Source: a bacterium (GTDB lineage Bacteria > UBP15 > UBA6099). From it: a stretch of DNA of 64,000 bases. The notes beneath the pieces are model-generated. The model did not search any database and was not told the origin of the DNA. It worked only from the letters and a program-made list of their open reading frames with translations. The translations under genes were made by a program, and so were the position numbers. Each line of letters begins with the position of its first letter. The first letter of the stretch is position 1. The stretch spans positions 220,227-284,226 of the forward strand of contig JAKQPS010000113.1 in the NCBI GenBank assembly GCA_029564595.1, given 5' to 3'. This document shows positions 1-6,752 of this stretch, piece after piece.

Positions 1-647
1 TGCCGCCGGTTGCTGTCGGCGATGTGAACGTGCGCCGCGCGGCTTCCCGCCAGACGTATGCTGTTTTCGATGGAGGCTTCTTCAATGTTCATGTGAAAAG
101 TGTCGAGTAGAACGCCGCACGCGGGGCTGCCCACTTTGTCAAGGAAACGCAGGCAGTCCTCGACGGTGATAATGAAGGACGTTTCGTATCTGTTGATAGG
201 CTCGACGGCGAGTTTGACGCCGCGCCGTTCCGCCCTGCCCGCGCATTCGGCCAGACACTCCGTCGCCCACCGTTCCGATTCCGGCGTGACGGGGTTCTTG
301 CCGACTATGAGGCCGATGATGACAATCGCGCCGAAACCGGCGGCGAAGTCGATGTGAGATTTAATCCGCTCGACTGCTTCGCGGCGCGTTTTCTCGTCTG
401 GGGATGAAAAGCACAATCCGTCCTCGCCGAAAGCCCTTCCGGTTCCTATGGCCGGAGCTACAAGCCCGAAATCCGCAAGAAGCTTACTGACGCGCCCGGC
501 GTCCACGGTCGCCGGATTCCGCACATGCAGTTCGGCTCCGTCGAACCCGGCTCCGGAAGCCGCTCTGAAAGTGTCCTCAAATTCGCCCTTCAACGCGAGC
601 GCGCTGAACTTGGCGTCCGGCTCGGACACCGCTATGCTCAACTTCAT
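1..647 (-). CDS. Ketose 3-epimerase-like sugar isomerase (3' end cut by window)
   Basis: A TIM-barrel protein of the xylose-isomerase-like/AP-endonuclease-2 superfamily. Reading from the ATG at 647, the protein begins MKLSIAVSEPDAKFSALAL. It contains VEPINRYE, then LLDTFHMNIEE, then HVHIADSNRR. These three blocks match the order and wording of D-psicose/D-tagatose 3-epimerases, where the Glu, Asp and His bind the catalytic Mn(II) or Mg(II). The fourth metal-binding Glu would lie beyond the window edge, so about a quarter of the protein is missing. An IolE or hydroxypyruvate isomerase role is possible, since the superfamily is promiscuous. It follows the cNMP-domain gene at 660-1181 by 12 bases on the same strand, so the two are probably co-transcribed. 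Confidence 0.8.
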   Translation of the reverse strand, partial: MKLSIAVSEPDAKFSALALKGEFEDTFRAASGAGFDGAELHVRNPATVDAGRVSKLLADFGLVAPAIGTGRAFGEDGLCFSSPDEKTRREAVERIKSHIDFAAGFGAIVIIGLIVGKNPVTPESERWATECLAECAGRAERRGVKLAVEPINRYETSFIITVEDCLRFLDKVGSPACGVLLDTFHMNIEEASIENSIRLAGSRAAHVHIADSNRR

Positions 648-659
648 CGCTTGTTCTCC

Positions 660-1181
660 TCAGGACTTCGATTGTTCTTCGAATGCGTCCGGCACTCCCC
701 AAGATACGAAATGTTTCGTCAGGAAGTTGGAGCCTCTCAGCCTCTGGCATATCAGTTTGGCCAAATTCCGTATCACCACATAGCCAATGTTCTTATCCTT
801 TTCGACGAGCGAGTAGAAATGTGACATCGGAAGCAGAATGACAATGGAATCAGACATTGCGGTGACGGTGGCCGAATGAGGCATCTCGTCGATTATGGCT
901 ATCTCGCCGAACGCGTCGCCTTCGCCGAGAGTGGTTATCATCGCCGAGCCGTCGGCTCCTTCGCAACTGTCCACTATCGCCTGAGCCACGGACACCACGA
1001 TTTCGCCCTGCCTTATGACATAAAGCATCTCTTTCGGAGGGTCGTTTTCTTCAATAATAACCGTTCCTATGGGAAACGACTGCTCCGAGCAGCCGGTGGC
1101 CATTTTTTTCAGGTCTTCGTCGCCTAACCCGTCAAAGATTCTGCTTTTTTTGAACACTAGAACTATTTGATTAATGTCCAC
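660..1181 (-). CDS. Stand-alone cyclic-nucleotide-binding-domain protein
   Basis: A 173-residue cytoplasmic protein made almost entirely of one cNMP-binding beta-roll (about residues 10-145). The phosphate-binding cassette is visible as GDAFGEIAIIDEMPHSATV. In CRP-type cassettes an Arg follows the Pro and pairs with the cyclic phosphate. Here the equivalent residues are His-Ser, so cAMP binding is doubtful. There is no helix-turn-helix, so it is not a CRP/FNR activator by itself. The start is GTG. An ATTATA on the plus strand at 1237-1242 gives a perfect minus-strand -10 (TATAAT), with no clear -35. It probably heads a short operon with the epimerase-like gene. Confidence 0.85.
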   Translation of the reverse strand: MDINQIVLVFKKSRIFDGLGDEDLKKMATGCSEQSFPIGTVIIEENDPPKEMLYVIRQGEIVVSVAQAIVDSCEGADGSAMITTLGEGDAFGEIAIIDEMPHSATVTAMSDSIVILLPMSHFYSLVEKDKNIGYVVIRNLAKLICQRLRGSNFLTKHFVSWGVPDAFEEQSKS

Positions 1182-1236
1182 AGCCTATCACCCCGCGTCA
1201 TTGTCTCGGCGAATCCCGCTTGAGCGCTCGCCTCTG

Positions 1237-1242
1237 ATTATA
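1237..1242 (-). promoter_or_regulatory. Candidate -10 element for the cNMP-domain gene
   Basis: The minus strand reads TATAAT here, about 55 bases before the GTG start at 1181. The hexamer 17 bases upstream does not resemble a -35, so this rests on the -10 alone. The rest of the 1182-1364 gap is AT-rich, with nothing else recognised. Confidence 0.3.
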
Positions 1243-1364
1243 TATTCAACACTACTGCCTGAACCGTTTCATAATATTTTATTTTTCCCGCTTATACAAG
1301 CAAAATCAACAAAAACGGCCAAATATTTCGAGCCGCATTTCCCGAATCGGGGCTTCGCGGCTAA

Positions 1365-2678
1365 TTATTGATCGAGAACGCGCTTGACGGCGGAGATGGC
1401 GATTTCGGACGCGGAGACGCCGCCCGGCCCGCTCCCGTCGAAAACGCCGCGCCGCAGAGCGTCCACTACGGCATCAAGAGTCATCCCCGCTTTGACGGCC
1501 ATTCTAGTCTTCAAGCCGTTCGCGCCTTTTGTTCCGAATATCTTCATCATCTCAAACTCGATGGCCGAGATATCGGGCGGACATCCGGGAATGAACACGC
1601 CGATATTTGCTAGCGCCTGAGAGCAATCGCCGACGACAAGCGTCCGCTGCCTATCCACAACCGTATCGGGATGGCCCACCGGCCTGCCCGCGATAATATG
1701 CGCTGGAGTCCCGTTCAGGGCGGACGCGCCGACTAGCGCGTCCATCGCCTGCCTGATGAAACCCACGCAACCGCCGGGACAATACTTCTCCGCGCCTCCA
1801 GTAACGCTTATCCACGGACACGCTCCTTCGATATCCCATTCGGCGTCTCTGAACCGCGCCGAGCGCCCTATCGCGCCCTCGGGCCGAACGTCCATCGTCG
1901 CCGCGCTCGACGCGCATTCTCCTCTATCCGCCAGCAATCTAAGATGCGCGACATCGTGAATGCCGTATCCCATCAGGTTCGCCATCGCGACATCGACGTT
2001 GGCCGGGTTGGAGCCGCCGACGAGGAGCCCAAGCTTTCGCGGCGACGGATTCATCGGACCCTGCCCTTCGCCGGCGACTATCGCGTCATATACCGCGTAG
2101 TCAGGCGCGCGGCATGCGTGTATGTCTACAAGTTTCTGATGCAGGCGAAAGTCATGCAACGCCAGCCTGTCGGGGTCCCTCATAGTCTGATGGGTCAAAT
2201 CCATAGACGAGCACACAGTCGTGGTCAAGCTGGTCTTCGCTTTCGGAAGCGACAGAACAAAATCGCTTTCAAGCAATATCTTCGGCAGTCTGAATTCCAT
2301 CTGGGTCAGAGGGTTGTCCGGATTCGCCCTTGCGCGGCTCATCGAGCGGATGTCCTCGATTTCCGCGGCGGCGCGCAGCCTTGCTGTTTGTTCGGCGGAG
2401 AACCTGCTCGAGCGGGAAGCGCATCCGGGATGCGCTACTCCGGCGACCGCTATCTTTTCCGCCCCAAGAGCGGCCATCGCTTCGGCGGCGGCTATGACGA
2501 CCTCTGGCCGGACGCCTTTAGCGTCCGCGTCGCCCCCGCCCGCGGAGTCGTCGCAAAACAGAGCCAGCGCGCGCGCGCCTTTCAGTTTCACGCCGTCTGC
2601 TTCCAGAAATTCCCTGATTCTTGCCGATATCTCGTCCACGTCGTAAACGTCCTGCTTGAAGACGCGGACGGGTTTCAT
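1365..2678 (-). CDS. DUF362 domain protein
   Basis: A soluble protein of about 437 residues with no signal peptide. It matches the DUF362 family in layout: an N-terminal alpha/beta part with a GAEKIAVAGVAHPG turn, a central LPKAKTS segment, and a C-terminal part with Cys-rich turns (KYCPGGCVGF and FIPGCPP). DUF362 proteins are often encoded near Fe-S proteins or LarA-like (DUF2088) proteins, and a LarA-like gene lies about 7 kb away. No reaction is established. The ATG at 2678 (MKPVRVFKQD) has AAGG about 10 bases upstream. The frame stays open for another 75 codons upstream, but that stretch would overlap the aroF promoter region and lacks a ribosome binding site. Confidence 0.75.
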   Translation of the reverse strand: MKPVRVFKQDVYDVDEISARIREFLEADGVKLKGARALALFCDDSAGGGDADAKGVRPEVVIAAAEAMAALGAEKIAVAGVAHPGCASRSSRFSAEQTARLRAAAEIEDIRSMSRARANPDNPLTQMEFRLPKILLESDFVLSLPKAKTSLTTTVCSSMDLTHQTMRDPDRLALHDFRLHQKLVDIHACRAPDYAVYDAIVAGEGQGPMNPSPRKLGLLVGGSNPANVDVAMANLMGYGIHDVAHLRLLADRGECASSAATMDVRPEGAIGRSARFRDAEWDIEGACPWISVTGGAEKYCPGGCVGFIRQAMDALVGASALNGTPAHIIAGRPVGHPDTVVDRQRTLVVGDCSQALANIGVFIPGCPPDISAIEFEMMKIFGTKGANGLKTRMAVKAGMTLDAVVDALRRGVFDGSGPGGVSASEIAISAVKRVLDQ

Positions 2679-2909
2679 AAGCAGGCCTTGCGGCGGCTTT
2701 CTATTTTCCACGCGGTTCATGAACAGAATTAAAGCATGACGAGCCAAGAAGAGCAATACCCCGCCATTTCCACGAATGCGGGCTATTTCCGGCACAGCGT
2801 TTTTCGCCGCAAAGAGGAAGCTCGCGCGCGGGTGGCGCTCTCGCCCGCGTTGGCGTATATTATATTCGCGCCCATTGCGCGCCCGACAACAACCACGGAG
2901 CAAGCCGCC

Positions 2910-3935
2910 ATGCTTATAGTAATGAAAAACAACGCATCCCCCGAACAGATTTCAGCGGTAGAGGAAGAAGTGAGAAAACTTGGATTCACACCATACGCCA
3001 TCCCCGGCTCTCAAAGAACGGCCATAGGCGTGCTCGGCAATGAAAAACAGGTGGATTCTATAACAATAGAGGGACTGCCGGGAGTCATCAATGTCATTCA
3101 TGTGTCGCGTCCGTACAAGCTTGTTGGCCGCGAGTTCAGGCAGACGTGCACGACGGTGGAAGTCGGCGGGGTGAAGATAGGCGGCGGGACGCTTACGGTC
3201 ATGGCAGGTCCATGCGCCGTCGAGTCAAGAGAGCAGATAGTATCGACCGCAAAGTTCATAGCTTCCGTTGGAGCCGCCATGCTGCGCGGAGGGGCATTCA
3301 AACCCCGCACATCGCCATACGCGTTTCAGGGCCTGTGCGCGGAGGGCGTGCAACTGTTGGCGGAGGCTCGCGCCGCCTCCGGGCTGCCTTTCGTCACCGA
3401 GGTCATAGACGAGAAGTCTCTCGAAGTCTGCGCGGAGGATGCCGACATGCTTCAGATCGGCGCGCGCAACATGCAGAACTTCTCTCTTCTGAAAATGGTC
3501 GGCCAGAGCGGAAAACCCGTGCTGCTCAAACGCGGGATGTCCGCCACTGTCAAAGACCTGTTGATGTCCGCAGAGTACATAATGAGCGAGGGAAACGAGA
3601 AAATCGTGCTGTGCGAGAGAGGAATAAGGACTTTTTCGGACGCATCCCGCAACACGCTCGACCTGTGCGCGATACCGTATATCAAAGCCGAGAGCCATCT
3701 TCCGGTCGTGGTGGACCCCAGCCACGCAATGGGAGTGAGGGACAAGATAGCGCCGGTAGCGCTCGCCGCTGTCGCCTCCGGAGCGGACGGCCTTATGATA
3801 GAAGTTCACCCGAATCCGCGCGCGGCTCTTAGCGACGGCCCTCAGTCTCTGGACTTCGAGTGTTTCGCTCAGACTATGAAGCAGATCGCCGCTGTCGCCG
3901 CCGCTGTGGGCAAAACCATCGCTTCAGCGAAATAA
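2910..3935 (+). CDS. aroF: 3-deoxy-7-phosphoheptulonate synthase (DAHP synthase, type I-beta with ferredoxin-like N-domain)
   Basis: Catalyses the first step of the shikimate pathway, joining phosphoenolpyruvate and erythrose 4-phosphate. The 341-residue protein starts with a ferredoxin-like regulatory domain of about 70 residues (MLIVMKNNASPEQISAVEE), as in Thermotoga and Geobacillus enzymes. The KDSA/DAHP-synthase barrel follows, with the hallmark blocks MAGPCAVES, RGGAFKPRTSPYAFQG, VLLKRGM, LCERGIRTF, VVDPSHAMG and GLMIEVHPNP. The barrel binds a divalent metal. The ATG at 2910 has GGAG 10 bases upstream. Divergent from the DUF362 gene and convergent with the next gene. No other shikimate genes are adjacent. 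Confidence 0.95.
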   Translation: MLIVMKNNASPEQISAVEEEVRKLGFTPYAIPGSQRTAIGVLGNEKQVDSITIEGLPGVINVIHVSRPYKLVGREFRQTCTTVEVGGVKIGGGTLTVMAGPCAVESREQIVSTAKFIASVGAAMLRGGAFKPRTSPYAFQGLCAEGVQLLAEARAASGLPFVTEVIDEKSLEVCAEDADMLQIGARNMQNFSLLKMVGQSGKPVLLKRGMSATVKDLLMSAEYIMSEGNEKIVLCERGIRTFSDASRNTLDLCAIPYIKAESHLPVVVDPSHAMGVRDKIAPVALAAVASGADGLMIEVHPNPRAALSDGPQSLDFECFAQTMKQIAAVAAAVGKTIASAK

Positions 3936-3962
3936 CTCCGGGAACCGGCTGCCGCAATCCGC

Positions 3963-5132
3963 CTACTCGACCTCGTAATAGTAATCTTGCATCACAATCG
4001 ACGCGGAATGAGAGATGTCTCCCATGAGCGGCTTGGCTTTCATAATGTCAGAGCCTGCCAGCCGCAGATTGCCTGTCACGAAATTGATTGTGTCTCGCTC
4101 GGATGGCCCGATCAACCGTCTGTCGAACCATATATCCATCTTGCTGCCGTTTATTTTGTATCCGAACGCGCCTTTGTCGAAAACTTCCGCAGAGTATTCC
4201 TTGAATTTCAATGTCTGAACTCTGTAATCGGACTTGTTCGCCTCGGATTCCTCCCAGTCTATCTTACCGGGATGTATCAGCGCGGACGCGGGGAACTTCA
4301 CGCCTTCGATAGCCGGAGCTATTTCGATGGTGGGAGCGTAGTACCACGCCCAGACGCTCTGGGCCATCTCCATTATCTGCGCTTCCGACATAGCGCCCTC
4401 AAGCGCGCCCGCGCGCGCCTTCTGCAACAACGCGGGATCAAACACGAGAGACCTGTTCACCAACGCGAACAGATACACGTTCGCGTCGAGAGGAGCGACC
4501 GTGCCGGGGCGAGGCTGTTCCTTGAACTCCACTCTGAAATAAAACTTGTCGTCGTCATAGCCGAACCAAACGGCCCGCACGTCCATATACGCCGGTATTT
4601 CGCGCGGGTCGGCTTCTTCATGCTCGAATATCAAATCCAGATAATCGAACGGCGACCCCGGCCCTCCCGGCTCCCAGCCCGGCATCGTATCCTCAGGCGA
4701 CATAACTCGCGCGATGTTCCCGGCAGTGTCTGTGGCGGACACGTAAAACGCCACGCCGCCCGCGGCTCCGAGGGGCGGTATTTCGCCTTCCCACTCAAGC
4801 CCGTCTTCATCTTCCACCATGTCCGCGCTTTCCCATGTTTCTCCGCCGTCCGTCGAATAAAAAAGCTTTACTTCGTCCATGGTCTCGAAATCATCGTCTG
4901 AAAGTTTAAGCCTGCCCACCCGCGCGACAACCTTAACCGCATCGTCCGGCCCCGGGTCCGCCGGATAGAACCTCACCGAGCTGATTATCGGAGGGATATA
5001 CTTCATAAACTGGGCGATCTTTTCCGCGTCGAACGAGAAGTCCATATCCTGAGCCGCCGAATCGACCGCCGACGCTATCTCTATAATCGCGCAAACCGCC
5101 GCCGCTATCGCAAACGCTTTTATCTTATTCAT
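3963..5132 (-). CDS. Exported protein with Ig-like module, function unknown
   Basis: 389 residues with a signal peptide (MNKIKAFAIAAAVCAIIEIASA, cleaved near residue 25). After it comes a beta-rich module with the phrases SVRFYPADPG, VKLFYSTDGGETWE and FYVSATDTAGN. This resembles the Ig-like domains that read 'sequence of events' style repeats in secreted enzymes. A second region with KFYFRVEF and ANVYLFALVN follows. The same two-part layout makes up the N-terminal part of the ceramidase-like protein at 6753-8909, so the genes are partial paralogues. The start is set by an AGGAGG box 10 bases before the ATG at 5132. No catalytic motif is seen. It is probably a periplasmic or surface binding protein. 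Confidence 0.75.
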   Translation of the reverse strand: MNKIKAFAIAAAVCAIIEIASAVDSAAQDMDFSFDAEKIAQFMKYIPPIISSVRFYPADPGPDDAVKVVARVGRLKLSDDDFETMDEVKLFYSTDGGETWESADMVEDEDGLEWEGEIPPLGAAGGVAFYVSATDTAGNIARVMSPEDTMPGWEPGGPGSPFDYLDLIFEHEEADPREIPAYMDVRAVWFGYDDDKFYFRVEFKEQPRPGTVAPLDANVYLFALVNRSLVFDPALLQKARAGALEGAMSEAQIMEMAQSVWAWYYAPTIEIAPAIEGVKFPASALIHPGKIDWEESEANKSDYRVQTLKFKEYSAEVFDKGAFGYKINGSKMDIWFDRRLIGPSERDTINFVTGNLRLAGSDIMKAKPLMGDISHSASIVMQDYYYEVE

Positions 5133-5299
5133 CCCCGAAATAATCCTCCTAAAGAAATGCCGTCCGCGAATATTCAAACACATCCGCGCCGCCCGCGCAA
5201 CACAAGCCGCGCCGGTCGATTCGGGAGCGCATCCCGGTTGCGTCGCCCGGATTTGAATAACTCGAGGGTGAAAGTTTTTTTAAAATGCCGTCATCAGCA

Positions 5300-5329
5300 T
5301 TAGACACGGCGGGCCTGCGTGTCTAAAAT
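5300..5329 (+). promoter_or_regulatory. Sigma-70-type promoter overlapped by a 9-N9-9 palindrome
   Basis: The -35 TAGACA (5301-5306) and -10 TAAAAT (5324-5329) are each 5/6 matches to consensus, with a 17-base spacer. The predicted transcript start near 5336 leaves a leader of about 24 bases before the TPR gene. A perfect inverted repeat, TTAGACACG at 5300-5308 and CGTGTCTAA at 5318-5326, spans the promoter core. That is the classic position for a repressor operator. Its 9-9-9 geometry and TTAG/CTAA ends recall CIRCE, but the inner bases differ. Confidence 0.65.
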
Positions 5330-5359
5330 AAAGATAATTAAACACAGAGGTGAGACTCA

Positions 5360-6190
5360 ATGAAAAACAGGTTGAGCGCGGCGGCGGTTCTAATTGTTGC
5401 GGCGGCTATGTTGTTCGCGGCGGCGCGGGCGGGCGCGGACGAGGCTGCGGGCGACGCCCTAATGCAGAAAAAAGAATATAAAAAGGCCGCCGCTGAATAC
5501 AAAAAAGTTATCGAATCAAAAGGCGAGAAAGAAGCTCTGGTCGTAAAACTCGCGGAGGCGTACGAAGCCGCTAAATGGCACGGCATGTCGGTTCAGGTTT
5601 GGGAAAGATATATCGAATTGTTTCCTAACGGCAAAGTCATTGACAGAGCTAAAAAGAGGGCGGCCGCGGCCCGCAGATGGATGGGCGTCAACTTCTACAA
5701 CCTCGGCGAGGACATGGATAAAGTCATCCACCAGTTGAAGCTCGCCGTTGAACTCGACCCTTCCCTGCTTGAGGCATACTACTGGCTGGGCAGGGTTTAT
5801 GTCGAGGAGGGGATGCTCGACGAGGCGGTTTCCATTCTCGAAAAGCTCGCATCAATGGATCCGAAGGACAAGAAAGCGGCTTGGCTGCTCAAGGAAGCTA
5901 AGGGGATGAAGGATGTCGGCGGCAACGCTTATGTGGCATACAGGGAAGGCTTCAACCTCTACGAAAAAGGGATGCTCAACGAGGCTCTGACAAAATATTC
6001 TAAAGCCGCAGAACTGAATCCTGATTTTGCCGCGGCTCACGTTTGGATCGCGCGCATCCTGCTCGAAACCGAGCAATACTCGCTGTCGGAAAAGAGCTGG
6101 AAAAGAGTTCTCGAGCTTGAGCCTGACAACAAACGGGCCGAGTGGTTCATGAAACTTGCGGCCGGCAAAGCCAAAGAAACCGGACGCTGA
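5360..6190 (+). CDS. Exported TPR-repeat protein
   Basis: 276 residues. An N-terminal signal peptide (MKNRLSAAAVLIVAAAMLFAAARAG) is followed by tetratricopeptide repeats. The clearest are ALMQKKEYKKAAAEYKKVIE, a middle pair around AVELDPSLLEAYYWLGRVYVEEG, and a C-terminal pair around YEKGMLNEALTKYSKAAELNPDFAAAHVWIARI. TPRs scaffold protein-protein contacts, so an envelope-assembly role is likely but unproven. A GAGGTGAG box precedes the ATG. The promoter is covered by a perfect palindrome (see 5300-5329), so this gene is probably regulated by a dedicated repressor. The next gene, sixA, starts 18 bases downstream and is probably in the same operon. Confidence 0.8.
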   Translation: MKNRLSAAAVLIVAAAMLFAAARAGADEAAGDALMQKKEYKKAAAEYKKVIESKGEKEALVVKLAEAYEAAKWHGMSVQVWERYIELFPNGKVIDRAKKRAAAARRWMGVNFYNLGEDMDKVIHQLKLAVELDPSLLEAYYWLGRVYVEEGMLDEAVSILEKLASMDPKDKKAAWLLKEAKGMKDVGGNAYVAYREGFNLYEKGMLNEALTKYSKAAELNPDFAAAHVWIARILLETEQYSLSEKSWKRVLELEPDNKRAEWFMKLAAGKAKETGR

Positions 6191-6207
6191 ACCGGCGGCG
6201 GATTATA

Positions 6208-6699
6208 ATGAACGTCTATTTCATAAGGCATAGCGAGGCGGAGCCTGCCGGAGGCGGAAGACCGGATTCCGAAAGGCCGCTTTCCTGCGAAGGCGAGAAA
6301 AAGATCTCCGCAAGTCTTCCGGGGATATTCAAACTTGCCGGACAATTGGATTACATCCTGACAAGTCCCGCCGCGCGCGCCGCTCAAACGGCATATCTTA
6401 TAGCCGCACATCAGAAATGCAGGAACTTCGTTTTTGAAATGCCCGAACTCGCCGCCCCCGGCTCTGAAATTGCCGTGGATACCATGCTGAACAAACTCAT
6501 CGGCAAGGAAAATGTCGCGGTCGTAGGACATCAGCCTTATCTGACGGAATTGGTCGGCTATTTCACAGGGATGCCGCCGGAAGAATCCATCAGCATCGAC
6601 AAAGGCGGTATGATAAAAGTATCATTCAAGGGGTTCCCCGGCAAAGGCGCGGGAAAGATGCGCTGGAGCATGTCGCAAGACGATCTGATAAAAGTTTAA
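6208..6699 (+). CDS. sixA: Phosphohistidine phosphatase SixA
   Basis: 163 residues of the histidine phosphatase (phosphoglycerate mutase-like) fold. It has the catalytic IRHSEAEP block near the N-terminus, SPAARAAQTA in the middle and the second catalytic His in VVGHQPYLTEL. The length and lack of extra domains fit SixA, which removes phosphate from histidine on phosphotransfer (HPt) domains. The family motif is usually RHG. RHS, as here, is a tolerated variant. The window has two phosphorelay-type systems (47-51 kb and 56-64 kb), but no HPt domain was found to serve as a substrate. Confidence 0.85.
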   Translation: MNVYFIRHSEAEPAGGGRPDSERPLSCEGEKKISASLPGIFKLAGQLDYILTSPAARAAQTAYLIAAHQKCRNFVFEMPELAAPGSEIAVDTMLNKLIGKENVAVVGHQPYLTELVGYFTGMPPEESISIDKGGMIKVSFKGFPGKGAGKMRWSMSQDDLIKV

Positions 6700-6752
6700 T
6701 CCAACGAATACTGACGGAAACAAGCGACGGCCCCCGGTTATGCCTCGCGGCC

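Noticed and set aside
2736-2909. Upstream extension of the DAHP synthase start
   Set aside because: The added 58 residues are not homologous to any DAHP synthase N-terminus, and the ATG at 2910 has the ribosome binding site.
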